The notes under the pieces: generated by a model
Databases searched by the model: none
What the model saw: only the letters and a program-made list of their open reading frames with translations
Told to the model about the DNA's origin: nothing
NCBI GenBank assembly: GCA_046329055.1
Contig: JAXLVK010000022.1
Location: forward strand, 3,115-67,114
DNA length: 64,000 nt
Source: JADKCL01 sp046329055
Lineage (GTDB): Bacteria > Bacteroidota > Bacteroidia > J057 > JADKCL01
Reading direction: 5' to 3'
Shown: positions 48,510 through 57,154 of the stretch, one piece after another
Layout of the letters: each line of letters begins with the position of its first letter
Position numbering within the stretch: position 1 is the stretch's first letter
Program-made: the position numbers and the translations under genes

Positions 48510-48565
48510 TACTTTACTTTTTGTAACTACTGTACTTAGATGTTACTACTTGCAAAAGTAAAGTA
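48510..48565. promoter_or_regulatory. Candidate HxlR operator (inverted repeat)
   Basis: TACTTTACTTTTTG at 48510-48523 is the near-perfect complement of CAAAAGTAAAGTA at 48553-48565 (one extra T). Inside it GTAAC (48523-48527) and GTTAC (48542-48546) form a second dyad. Both lie between the divergent regulator and reductase genes. Confidence 0.6.
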
Positions 48566-48602
48566 ATGGGCATAGGCTTGCAAAACGAAATCAAAAATTG
48601 AA

Positions 48603-49679
48603 ATGGCAATGAAATTGTTGGAATCAGTACAGCTGGGTGGGCTCACGCTCAAGAACAGGATGGCGATGGCTCCTATGACACGGTGCAGGGCTGACCTGAA
48701 TGGGTTGGTCGGGGAATTGACGGTGACATACTACACGCAACGGGCAAGCGCCGGATTGATCGTCACGGAGGGCGTCAACATCTCCAAGCAGGCGCAGGGC
48801 AGCCCCTTCACACCGGGACTGTACACGCAGGAGCAGGTGGAGGCTTGGAAAAAGGTCACCGCCGCCGTCCATGAACAAGGATCGGTTATCTACGCACAGC
48901 TTTGGCATACAGGCCGGGTGGGGCATTCCATCGACAAAGGGGAATTGCCAGTGGCGCCGTCCGCGATCGCAATCAGCGGGCAGCAGCATTACACGATGCA
49001 GGGCCTGAAGGACTTCGAGGTGCCCCATGCCCTGACCGTTCCCGAGATCAAACAAATCATGCAGGACTATGCGCTCGCAGCGAAGAATGCCATTGCAGCG
49101 GGATTTGATGGGGTGGAATTGCATGGCGCGAATGGCTACCTGCCTGCACAGTTCCTCGCAGACGGCGCGAATACCCGGACCGATGAATATGGCGGCAGCG
49201 TGGAAAACCGGAGCCGGTTCTACCTGGAGGCAACGGATGCGATCATCGCTGCTGTCGGCGGAGCCAAGGTTGGCGTTCGCATGTCACCCACCAATCCCTA
49301 CAACGACATCCTGCTCAGCGATCCCGTTGCCCAATTCACCCACCTGATCGGCGAATTGAACAAGCGGGAGCTGGCCTACGTGCACCTGATGCACAACAGT
49401 CCATACGCGCCTCCCGTCCCGCATTACCCCACGGATGTCATCGAGACATTTGGGAAGCAGATCAATCATTTCCTGATCGCCAACAATGGATATGGCCGTG
49501 AAACTGGTGAAGCTGAACTCGAAAAAGGCGTCGCGGACATGATTGCATACGGCTCATTGTTCCTGGCAAATCCCGACCTGCCCAAGCGGTTCGAGCTGAA
49601 TGCGCCACTGAACCAACCCGACCGCGCGACCATGTTTGCTGGCGGAGACAAAGGATACACGGACTACCCGTTCCTGTAA
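48603..49679 (+). CDS. Old yellow enzyme (NADH:flavin oxidoreductase)
   Basis: The 358-residue protein is a complete OYE TIM-barrel flavoprotein. Signatures are the N-terminal LKNRMAMAPMTRCRAD, the FMN/substrate motif AQLWHTGRVGHS, GFDGVELHGANGYLPAQFL, the NTRTDEYGGSVENRSRF block and the C-terminal IAYGSLFLANPDLPKRF. It reduces activated C=C bonds or nitro compounds with NAD(P)H. Start is ATG at 48603 (or 48609). The divergent HxlR regulator suggests induction by electrophilic stress, which is inference. Confidence 0.95.
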   Translation: MAMKLLESVQLGGLTLKNRMAMAPMTRCRADLNGLVGELTVTYYTQRASAGLIVTEGVNISKQAQGSPFTPGLYTQEQVEAWKKVTAAVHEQGSVIYAQLWHTGRVGHSIDKGELPVAPSAIAISGQQHYTMQGLKDFEVPHALTVPEIKQIMQDYALAAKNAIAAGFDGVELHGANGYLPAQFLADGANTRTDEYGGSVENRSRFYLEATDAIIAAVGGAKVGVRMSPTNPYNDILLSDPVAQFTHLIGELNKRELAYVHLMHNSPYAPPVPHYPTDVIETFGKQINHFLIANNGYGRETGEAELEKGVADMIAYGSLFLANPDLPKRFELNAPLNQPDRATMFAGGDKGYTDYPFL

Positions 49680-49825
49680 GCGAGTCCACGAACCAATTTT
49701 ACCCCACTTGAGGCCCGGGCAGCGGAATAACGTTGCTTGGGCCTCAGTGGTATTCGGCATACTCTCTCCGCAAATCAGGATTTCGTACTCAAGGTGCGTG
49801 CTCTGTGACCGAAGCCCAGCTCTCC

Positions 49826-50686
49826 TTACTCCGGAAGATAGAAGTCCGTCTCCCAGACATTCAGATGCAGCGGCGATGTCAGATAATACTGTTCGTCATC
49901 GAAGAGGCCTCGCAATGCATCCACCCGGTACACGGACTCACGCCATGCCTCCTGCGTGCTTTCGTCGTCGGGGTTGCGCAGGGTCGCCCGCCGCACCTTC
50001 ATGAAGTTGTCGAGCCAGCGCTTTTCGTCGCGGCCATCGGCAGGGCTGCCGCCAGACTTCTTGTTCGTACGTTCGATCATCGCACCCAGGCCATCGGGGT
50101 CATCCCCGTCGCCATGCTGAATGCAGGCATCGTAAAGGTTCAGCAGGCTGAGTGGCATGTGCAGCTCCAATTCCAGCGCGTAGGCATAGGCAGGCTGGAA
50201 ATAGTACTCGTCCACGACAGCGTCCTGCACCGCCAGGAAGACCGAGTCCGCTGCCGCCGCCACCCAGTCCGCTGGGAGGCTCTCTAGGCCCACCACAGAA
50301 GAGTCGTCATTGGTACACCGGGACTCGAGCAATGGGATATGCGCAGCGATCGGCTGACCGGGACGCAGCACATCGTACCGCCGCAACACCTCGAGCAGGT
50401 CACAGGTGCGCGTCGTGAACCCTGCCCGGCCAGCAGTGTACCCGCGTCCATCGTGGATGTTTTCGATATAAGCGTATTGGATGGTCGGCTCCCCATTCTC
50501 GAACACACTGATGCACTGGTCCGCGATCAAGCGTTGCTCGGCGGTGAGGGGTAGGCCATTTTCGTAGGGCGGAAATTCCCTGCGGCAGGCACTCAAGAGA
50601 CAGGCACAGGCACATCCCAAGACGATCCATTTCCATGGCTTCCTGGGAACAAGGGATCCTGAAATCGGTTCAGCAGTAGGCTTCAT
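49826..50686 (-). CDS. GH46-like chitosanase lipoprotein
   Basis: The 286-residue lipoprotein starts at the ATG at 50686, which overlaps the aquaporin stop (ATGA). It has a lipobox LLSAC (Cys34). The following segment LTAEQRLIADQCISVFENG with YAYIENIHDGRGYTAGRAGFTT matches GH46 chitosanase. Glu63 and Asp79 stand where the catalytic pair of the Streptomyces enzyme lies, and Tyr/Gly of DGRGYT are conserved. It should hydrolyse beta-1,4 glucosamine chains outside the cell. A frame extends upstream but would overlap the aquaporin gene, so that start is rejected. Low identity outside the core is expected. Confidence 0.82.
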   Translation of the reverse strand: MKPTAEPISGSLVPRKPWKWIVLGCACACLLSACRREFPPYENGLPLTAEQRLIADQCISVFENGEPTIQYAYIENIHDGRGYTAGRAGFTTRTCDLLEVLRRYDVLRPGQPIAAHIPLLESRCTNDDSSVVGLESLPADWVAAAADSVFLAVQDAVVDEYYFQPAYAYALELELHMPLSLLNLYDACIQHGDGDDPDGLGAMIERTNKKSGGSPADGRDEKRWLDNFMKVRRATLRNPDDESTQEAWRESVYRVDALRGLFDDEQYYLTSPLHLNVWETDFYLPE

Positions 50687-51357
50687 GACGGCTTCTCCGC
50701 TGGAATCGCTCCGCGCAACCCGCGCCACACACCAGCTCCCAGCGCTGCCCCCAAGGTCGTTGCGCTCAGGTAAATCCACACCGCCTCCGTCTTGCCAGCC
50801 AAAACCATGGGTCCGAGGCTGCGGGCGGGATTCATGCTCGCTCCAGAGATGGGTCCGGCAAACAATGCCTCCAACAGGACCACTGCACCGATCGCGAACC
50901 CCGCCAGGACCACCGTGTCCCGCTTGCCTTGGGTCGTGAACAACACGCTCAGCATCAGGAAAAATGTCAGGAAGAGCTCCATGAACCAGGACTGCATGTG
51001 CGATCCAGAGGGATAGGTGCCGCCGAGTCCTTCATTGTTGGGGAACATCACTTGCAACATCGCAGCCCCGAGGAATGCCCCCAGGACCTGGCAAACGATG
51101 TAAACCGGGACTTGCCGCCAAGGAAACAGCCCCACCAATGCCAGTGCGATGCTCACCGCAGGATTGATATGGCACCCGGAAACCTCGCCCAGTGTATAGA
51201 TCAATGCCATCACCACCAAGCCCCACACGATGCAGATGCCCACGTGGGTCACAGCTCCACCAGTTTCTTGATGCACCACAATCGCCCCGCAGCCACAGAC
51301 CACCAGGATGAAAGTGCCGAGAATCTCCGCCAAATAAGCGCGAATGTCTTTTACCAT
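50683..51357 (-). CDS. Aquaporin (MIP family)
   Basis: The 224-residue protein has six membrane helices and both channel motifs: NPA at residues 65-67 (GCHINPAVS) and 176-178 (SMNPARS) with the pore Arg179. Thr/Ile rather than glycerol-channel residues around the selectivity region suggest an AqpZ- or plant-like water channel, but glycerol passage cannot be excluded. A second ATG at 51381 is in frame; 51357 is preferred because a -7 box at 51392-51399 would leave almost no leader for 51381. The stop overlaps the chitosanase start. Confidence 0.93.
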   Translation of the reverse strand: MVKDIRAYLAEILGTFILVVCGCGAIVVHQETGGAVTHVGICIVWGLVVMALIYTLGEVSGCHINPAVSIALALVGLFPWRQVPVYIVCQVLGAFLGAAMLQVMFPNNEGLGGTYPSGSHMQSWFMELFLTFFLMLSVLFTTQGKRDTVVLAGFAIGAVVLLEALFAGPISGASMNPARSLGPMVLAGKTEAVWIYLSATTLGAALGAGVWRGLRGAIPAEKPS

Positions 51358-51391
51358 AGTTGATCGATCGGGCCCATTCATGCAGCCCGTT

Positions 51392-51399
51392 CAAAGATA
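51392..51399 (-). promoter_or_regulatory. -7 element upstream of the aquaporin gene
   Basis: Read on the reverse strand this is TATCTTTG, an exact consensus match, about 35 nt upstream of the ATG at 51357. It abuts the inverted repeat at 51405-51477, and no TTG lies at the right distance. Confidence 0.45.
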
Positions 51400-51404
51400 G
51401 CAGT

Positions 51405-51477
51405 TAGCAGATAGCATGTAGCAGTTCTGTAGGCATCAGCTCAATGGAAACTGCTATCTGCTACATGCTATCTGCTA
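51405..51477. repeat. Long inverted repeat with internal direct repeats
   Basis: A 20-nt arm TAGCAGATAGCATGTAGCAG (51405-51424) is exactly complementary to 51458-51477. Each arm is made of near-repeated words (TAGCAGATAGC, GCTATCTGCTACATGC), and a 33-nt spacer lies between. This is a REP/MITE-like palindrome in the gap between two reverse-strand genes. Confidence 0.85.
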
Positions 51478-51525
51478 CATGGAAAAAGATGGGTCCGAGA
51501 TTCGCCTTCCCTGAACCTAAACACA

Positions 51526-51553
51526 AAAGCCGTCCATTTTCTGGACGGCCTTT
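51526..51553 (-). terminator. Terminator after the DUF4783 gene
   Basis: On the reverse strand GGCCGTCC pairs with GGACGGC around an AGAAAAT loop, followed by TTTTGTGTTT. It lies about 20 nt downstream of the DUF4783 stop and fits a rho-independent terminator. Confidence 0.8.
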
Positions 51554-51574
51554 GCTGTATTTCTAGACACCGGA

Positions 51575-51985
51575 TTATTCGGCTTCGAAACGGAGGGTCA
51601 CCACTTTGTACACCCCGGCCACGTTCTTCAGGAAGATGTTCGTGTCATAGGTGCCGGAGGCGCTCACGTAGGTACCCGTGGCATAGTTCGTAGCTCCCGA
51701 GTTGCCTTTGTGGATCACACTGAAGGACTTAGCTGCGTTTTTGCTGAAGAAATCCTTCAACACGAACGTGGCCTGCTGACTGGAGTAGCTCTGGTCAGCC
51801 CCAGGAAGCGTAACCTCCACAGGGGAGTTCAAAAACGCTGAAAGGGCGTCCGCATTCCCGGCTTGGATCGCAGCCGCGATCTTGCCAAAGGCCTCGTCGG
51901 GGGTGCTTTGCGCCTTGGCTTCGTGGCTTGCAACCGCGAAAAACAGCGCTATCAAGAATGCAAGTAGTGTCTTAACCGTTTTCAT
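51575..51985 (-). CDS. DUF4783 domain protein, exported
   Basis: The 136-residue protein (ATG at 51985) has a signal peptide cleaved after AKA and then an NTF2-like domain with DEAFGKIAAAIQAGNADAL, ending in VYKVVTLRFEAE. This fits DUF4783, a lumazine-like/NTF2-type periplasmic family common in Bacteroidota; function unknown. It lies alone and is divergent from gpmI. Confidence 0.8.
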   Translation of the reverse strand: MKTVKTLLAFLIALFFAVASHEAKAQSTPDEAFGKIAAAIQAGNADALSAFLNSPVEVTLPGADQSYSSQQATFVLKDFFSKNAAKSFSVIHKGNSGATNYATGTYVSASGTYDTNIFLKNVAGVYKVVTLRFEAE

Positions 51986-52144
51986 AATGCTCTGATCATT
52001 GCACATACCGTGCCAATCCAAGCACCAATTTAGAAAAAGTTAAGAGTGAAATCTCCTGAATGCCTCGCCGGGCCTAACATCTTTCAGGATCGTGAGTTAT
52101 CTGAATCAGTCGGCCACGGTCGGCAATTCTTGTAAATTCGCCGC

Positions 52145-53683
52145 ATGAACGGAAAAGTTATCCTCGTCATCATGGACGGGTGGGGCATTGCCCGGGATCC
52201 CAAGGTCAGTGCCATCGATGCTGCTCAGACGCCATTTTATGACGAGTCCCTGCGCACAAAGCCCCATGCCCGCCTCCACGCGAGTGAGGAGCAGGTCGGC
52301 CTTCCCGCAGGACAGATGGGCAACAGCGAGGTCGGTCACATGAACATCGGCGCAGGGCGGGTGGTCTATCAGGACCTCGTTCGCATCGGCTTGTCCATCA
52401 GGACGGGCGAGTTCGCGACGCTGCCTGCCTACCGTTCCCTCGTTGACTACTGCCGGACCAATGCGAAGCCGCTCCACATCATGGGGCTGCTGAGCGACGG
52501 CGGGGTGCACTCGCATATCGAGCACCTGCAGGGCATCCTCCATCTCCTCGCGAAGGAGCAGGGGCTGCCGCCCGTCTATCTCCACCTCTTCATGGACGGC
52601 CGGGACACCGACCCCAATGGAGGACTCGGATACATCCGCACCCTCGAAGGCACGATCCATGAAACCGGAGTGGGAGAGGTCGCCACCGTGATCGGGCGGT
52701 ACTATTCCATGGACCGGAACAAGGCTTGGGAGCGCACAAAAATCGCCTACGACCTCATTTGCCATGGCAAAGGGAAGGCGTTTGCATCCGCCGAGGAAGC
52801 CATTCAGGACAGCTATGCAAATGGCGTGACCGACGAATTCGTGGAGGCCTCCGTCATCGAAAAAGGAGGCAAGCCCGTCGCGACCTTGAGTGCAGGGGAT
52901 GCCGTCCTCTTCTTCAATTTCCGCACTGACCGGGGCCGGCAGCTCACAACCGCCCTCACGCAGCAGGCATTTCCCGAGCAAGAAATGCAGACCCTGCCCC
53001 TGCACTACGTCACCATGACCCGCTACGACGACACCTACAAAGGCGTCCACGTCGTTTTCGAAAAGGACAATATCCAAATGGGTCTCGGAGAAACGCTTGC
53101 TGGACAGGGCAAGAAGCAGATTCGCATCGCCGAGACCGAGAAGTATCCGCACGTGACCTTCTTCTTCAATGGCGGCCGCGAGGAGCCATTTGTTGGGGAG
53201 TCACGCATCCTATGTCCGTCCCCCAAGGTCGCGACCTACGACCTGCAGCCTGAGATGAGCGCCCTCGAAATCCGCGACAAGATCATCCCCGAGTTGCAGC
53301 GTGGCGAGGTGGATTTCGTCTGCTTGAACTTCGCCAACCCCGATATGGTCGGTCACACGGGCGTGTTCGAGGCGGCCGTGCGCGCTTGCGAGACCGTGGA
53401 TGCCTGCACCCGCGCAGTCGTCGAAGCTGCCACCACCCATGGCTACTACGCCCTCGTGACCGCCGACCACGGCAATGCCGACTGCATGATCAATCCCGAC
53501 GGCAGCCCCAATACTGCACATACCACCGCCCTCGTGCCGCTGATTCTCCATTCCCCCGCTGGCGACCATCGCACCTACACCCTGCGCGACGGCAAGCTCG
53601 GCGACCTCGCACCCACCATCCTCCACCTGATGGGCTTGACCATCCCGGCTGAAATGACCGGAGAAATTCTCGTGCAAGGATGA
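52145..53683 (+). CDS. gpmI: 2,3-bisphosphoglycerate-independent phosphoglycerate mutase
   Basis: The 512-residue enzyme is full length. It opens MNGKVILVIMDGWGIA with the metal-binding Asp11, has the nucleophile Ser61 in GNSEVGHMN, FRTDRGRQ, the GRDT motif in FMDGRDTDP, FNGGREEPF, the NFANPDMVGHTG metal site and VTADHGNAD near the C-terminus. It interconverts 3- and 2-phosphoglycerate with manganese in glycolysis. A TAAATTCG box 4 nt before the ATG may be a -7 element of a leaderless message. The stop overlaps the next gene by ATGA. Confidence 0.97.
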   Translation: MNGKVILVIMDGWGIARDPKVSAIDAAQTPFYDESLRTKPHARLHASEEQVGLPAGQMGNSEVGHMNIGAGRVVYQDLVRIGLSIRTGEFATLPAYRSLVDYCRTNAKPLHIMGLLSDGGVHSHIEHLQGILHLLAKEQGLPPVYLHLFMDGRDTDPNGGLGYIRTLEGTIHETGVGEVATVIGRYYSMDRNKAWERTKIAYDLICHGKGKAFASAEEAIQDSYANGVTDEFVEASVIEKGGKPVATLSAGDAVLFFNFRTDRGRQLTTALTQQAFPEQEMQTLPLHYVTMTRYDDTYKGVHVVFEKDNIQMGLGETLAGQGKKQIRIAETEKYPHVTFFFNGGREEPFVGESRILCPSPKVATYDLQPEMSALEIRDKIIPELQRGEVDFVCLNFANPDMVGHTGVFEAAVRACETVDACTRAVVEAATTHGYYALVTADHGNADCMINPDGSPNTAHTTALVPLILHSPAGDHRTYTLRDGKLGDLAPTILHLMGLTIPAEMTGEILVQG

Positions 53684-54276
53684 GAAAGGGCCTTTGGTTG
53701 GGGACGCTGCTCTTGCTGATGGGTGCGAGTCTGTCCGCTCAAGGATTTTCCCATTACCGGGATCAGTTTTGGAAGCAAATGCGCGCCACCTGCCGTCCCG
53801 GATTGCGCTGGGAAAAATCCGTTACCGAGCTAGAGGGCAGCGCCGTGAAATCCAATGAGGTCCGCACATTTGACCTGGACTGTCAGAAAGGCACCGCCAC
53901 CGATGCAAAAGGCACCTTGAACATCACGGGAGCCGAATTCGCGCATCTTTTTGAGTTCGCATTTGACAATCCCTACTTGGAAGAGCACCTGGACCTCAAG
54001 CGTGACGCGCAAGGGGTTACGGCAACGGTCAAGTCGGGCCACGAATCCGACTGCAAGCTGCAAGCCCAGCGTTTTTCGATCGATCCAGCAACTGGAAATC
54101 TCAGCGAGGCCCATGCCCATATCAAAAAGGGCAGCCTGCTGTATGACTTGGAGGTGGACATCACCGTGAAATTCGGGCCGGATGGACGCTATTTGTCCCA
54201 TCAGATCGAAACCCGCACGGACGTGTGGCTCGGCGGCGAGGTGCATACCCAAATCCAAGCCCATCTATTGCCATGA
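53680..54276 (+). CDS. Unknown exported protein
   Basis: The 198-residue protein begins with a signal peptide cleaved after LSAQ (about residue 21). The mature part is mixed alpha/beta with a conserved-looking Cys pair near residues 38 and 67 and a later Cys near 126. No family is recognised. It overlaps gpmI by ATGA and crcB by ATGA, so all three are translated from one message. A role next to fluoride export or glycolysis is not evident. Confidence 0.7.
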   Translation: MRKGLWLGTLLLLMGASLSAQGFSHYRDQFWKQMRATCRPGLRWEKSVTELEGSAVKSNEVRTFDLDCQKGTATDAKGTLNITGAEFAHLFEFAFDNPYLEEHLDLKRDAQGVTATVKSGHESDCKLQAQRFSIDPATGNLSEAHAHIKKGSLLYDLEVDITVKFGPDGRYLSHQIETRTDVWLGGEVHTQIQAHLLP

Positions 54277-54650
54277 TGGAGTGGCTCGTGGTCTTCCTCG
54301 GCGGCGGAATGGGGTCCTTGGCGAGGATGGCACTGGGCAAATGGCCGGGAAATGCAGCCGAGGGATTCCCGGTCGGGACATTTCTGGCGAACGTATTGGC
54401 TTGCTTGGTCCTCGGAACAGTCGCGGGCTTCGTCGCACAGCGCGGCAATCTGCATCCCTTGCTCCGCCTCGGCATCACCGCCGGATTCTGTGGAGGCTTC
54501 AGCACGTTTTCGACCTTCAGTCTTGAGGCCATGAACCTCTTCGACGCCGGGCGGTACCTGTTGATGGCAGTTTATGTCTTGGCTTCTGTGGCTTTGTGCT
54601 TCGTTGGGATCGCGGTTGGGCAGTGGCTGGGGCGGCAGGTGGGGGAGTGA
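54273..54650 (+). CDS. crcB: Fluoride channel FluC/CrcB
   Basis: The 125-residue protein has four membrane helices, the N-terminal GGGMGSLARMALG motif and the family signature TAGFCGGFSTFSTFSLE with the pore Phe residues. It works as a dual-topology dimer exporting fluoride. The ATG at 54273 overlaps the previous stop (ATGA). No fluoride riboswitch is visible directly in front, since the gene is the third of the unit. Confidence 0.95.
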   Translation: MMEWLVVFLGGGMGSLARMALGKWPGNAAEGFPVGTFLANVLACLVLGTVAGFVAQRGNLHPLLRLGITAGFCGGFSTFSTFSLEAMNLFDAGRYLLMAVYVLASVALCFVGIAVGQWLGRQVGE

Positions 54651-54894
54651 ATGGGAAGTTCAAGCCTAAGAAACCATTCGACCTTGGTTTATTTTGGTAA
54701 ATAACTCCCAAAGTACCCGCCTGCAAAATGATCAGTCTTTTCCAGGCCTTTCACTCCGCTCTTCTGAAGAATTGACCTCGTGTTGTGTACGACGCACAAC
54801 CAAGAGTTATTGGCCAGGTTATAGATTTTTTGATTCAGTGCCTATCACGTAGCTGTCACGAAAATCGCGCAATGATCACTTTTATTGACCTACT

Positions 54895-57147
54895 CTAATT
54901 GCCCATTAATTTGACGAAGTTCTCAAATCTTCCTTGCGACAGAGAGAACGCTTCATGAACGGAGACCAGAGTACGTCCAAGCTTGAATACTCGTTGTGTT
55001 CCTCTGCCTCTATAGTCTTCCTCTATAAGGACTCCTGATCTGAGCAAGTCAGGAAGAATTTCGGACATGAAGAGGGTGAATTCATTACTTAGTTTCTGAT
55101 GGAAGATATTCTCCGTGAGGACAGAATTTCGCAAGAATTTGGAAATTAACTTCTTGGTTAATTGTAATTTCTTGTCATCATTAAGTATTGAGACTTCGTT
55201 CACTTGGGTGGTTTCTCCACCAATTATTATTCCTTGAGAGGTAAGGAAGGGGCTAATTGCGTTTGGATCATATATCGCACTGCCGTTTGATAATGTCACT
55301 AGGCGGACATCAGATTCTGAGAAGAGTACATTCCGTACATTTGAATTGTCAAGGAAACGAATTTCTTCAAAGGAGCAGGAATAAAAGCTGCAATTGCTTA
55401 GGGTCGCTTCTTCCAAAGTTACCCCAAAAAAGAAGCAATTTCTGAACTCAATCTGAGTCACTGTTGATCTCTTAAATGTGTTGTCAGGAAAAACCAATCC
55501 TTCGATCTCGAATTTTCCTGTCCTTGAAATAATTGTTAAGTTCATGGCGACAATCTTGCCCACATTTTCTTTGGAAAAAGTAGCTTGGGGCTCAAATTTT
55601 ACCACATCTATTAGAGAGCGGATGAGTATGTCGATTTTTTTTCCAGAATCCTTGAGAAAATACACTATTGTGTCAACCACTTGTTTTGAGAATGCGCCAA
55701 TTCGAAGATCGCTCAAGAGTTGAGTTTTCTCTCCTTCGAGTATTCGTCTGGCGACGATGTAGGCGAGAAAGAATTCCTTGAACTCCTCATGATCGAATTG
55801 AATGGCATTTCCCGACCCTTCGTCTTTGGCAATCAGGGCATGAAATAATAGCCTCTCGCGAACCTGTCTAGCAATTGATGGACTTATCTTCTTCTGTTCG
55901 CAGAACAAATCCGCAAGAGTGAATGCCAATTCTGAACCTATCATATCTATCTGGCTAACCCACATCTCCTCCGCAAGGAGTCCAAGCAGCTCGTAATGTT
56001 CAGCAATCGGTAGCAAAGGTTGCATGATATCATTCCCTGATCGATCTAGCCACTTGTCTGTTGCCTCTCTCGAGATAATTGCTGAGACAAACTGAGGGAG
56101 ATACTTATCACTTGAAACAGCCAATGTCTCAAATTGAATCCGGCCATCATTCTGGAAAACATCGACAAGTTTTTTGGCAAGGATTGCCCTTGTAAGGATT
56201 GGATTTCCTTCGGCAAAGCCTTCTGAAAGTAAGTCGTAAAATTCTCCAGCACCTCGAATTCCTCGCACAGACGCATATTCCACAAACTTTTCACGATTCC
56301 ATCTGCTAATCGTTACTCTTGCGAAGGAAACATCCAGATCGCGTACGGTATCAAAAATTCTTGCTTGATTTTTGAAACTCTTGAAGTCAAAGTATGCCTT
56401 TCTTGTAGCTAATAGAATTTTCCCGCCAGACTCCATTTGCTTCAAAATCGAAGACAGAGATGAAAAGGCTTCACTATGCGCTCCTTCAGCGAACATTTCT
56501 TCAAATCCATCAAATGCTGGGATTATCACACCCAGTCGTACTAGCTCAATAAATGAGTCAAAATAGTAACCTCTGAATCTGTATCTATTTACAATAGACG
56601 CGGTTACAATTTCGTCAAACCTCATGAATGGCCTTCCTCCTAAAGGAATCGGGAGGAGAATCCATTCCGAAGTCCCATCGATATATGCTCGGGCCCGATT
56701 GCGGGCAAGTTCGCCAATTATGGTCGATTTGCCCTCTCCTGCATCGGAAGTTAGATATATTACATTTGTAGTTCCCTGATTGGGTCGGTCAAGCATGCTG
56801 CTTAGCGCTGAAACAATATTGCTTTCGTAACAATCTTCATCACCCCCGGAGTTCTCTGAGAAGTCGAGAACTTTTCCCTCGGGTGCTACAAAGTGATCCA
56901 CCTCAATTTGATTCGAGAGAATTTTTCCTGCAAGTACCTTTACATTTGCTAGATTGTCAATTATCCATTTTGACGCGGGAATGAGGTTCTCATTTTCCTC
57001 CACATAAACCTCTCCTTGAATTAACTGAAACTTTCTGTCGACTAGTTCTCCTCTTTGATTTAGTATCAAAGTCCCACGATCCACTTCAAATTCATCACCA
57101 TCTCCGATGAAGACGCGTATCAACTTTTTGAATTCACTAATTTTCAT
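54895..57147 (-). CDS. NACHT-like STAND NTPase with pentapeptide-like C-terminus
   Basis: The 750-residue protein has an unassigned N-terminus (1-100) with a coiled beta-rich start, then an NTPase core. Walker A is SDAGEGKST (134-142), Walker B is VIIPAFDGFEEM (207-218, Asp213, Glu216-217), and a sensor-1-like ILLATRK follows with Arg249. After a helical region, FDHEEFKEFFLAYIVARRIL (about 460) is the NACHT-type C-terminal motif. Residues about 560-620 hold pentapeptide-like strands (FRNCFFFGVTLEEATLSNCS, FYSCSFEEIRF). The last part could be a winged helix. It follows the NYN nuclease after 7 nt. GC content is about 40%, far below the neighbours. A regulated defence ATPase is inferred. Confidence 0.75.
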   Translation of the reverse strand: MKISEFKKLIRVFIGDGDEFEVDRGTLILNQRGELVDRKFQLIQGEVYVEENENLIPASKWIIDNLANVKVLAGKILSNQIEVDHFVAPEGKVLDFSENSGGDEDCYESNIVSALSSMLDRPNQGTTNVIYLTSDAGEGKSTIIGELARNRARAYIDGTSEWILLPIPLGGRPFMRFDEIVTASIVNRYRFRGYYFDSFIELVRLGVIIPAFDGFEEMFAEGAHSEAFSSLSSILKQMESGGKILLATRKAYFDFKSFKNQARIFDTVRDLDVSFARVTISRWNREKFVEYASVRGIRGAGEFYDLLSEGFAEGNPILTRAILAKKLVDVFQNDGRIQFETLAVSSDKYLPQFVSAIISREATDKWLDRSGNDIMQPLLPIAEHYELLGLLAEEMWVSQIDMIGSELAFTLADLFCEQKKISPSIARQVRERLLFHALIAKDEGSGNAIQFDHEEFKEFFLAYIVARRILEGEKTQLLSDLRIGAFSKQVVDTIVYFLKDSGKKIDILIRSLIDVVKFEPQATFSKENVGKIVAMNLTIISRTGKFEIEGLVFPDNTFKRSTVTQIEFRNCFFFGVTLEEATLSNCSFYSCSFEEIRFLDNSNVRNVLFSESDVRLVTLSNGSAIYDPNAISPFLTSQGIIIGGETTQVNEVSILNDDKKLQLTKKLISKFLRNSVLTENIFHQKLSNEFTLFMSEILPDLLRSGVLIEEDYRGRGTQRVFKLGRTLVSVHEAFSLSQGRFENFVKLMGN

Positions 57148-57154
57148 AATGCAA

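Noticed and set aside
50687..50779. Longer N-terminus for the chitosanase (start at 50779)
   Set aside because: It would overlap the aquaporin gene by about 97 nt; the ATG at 50686 gives an ATGA junction and a proper lipoprotein signal.
51390..51480. CRISPR-like repeats
   Set aside because: Only one inverted pair with short internal words and no regular spacers; it is a palindromic element.
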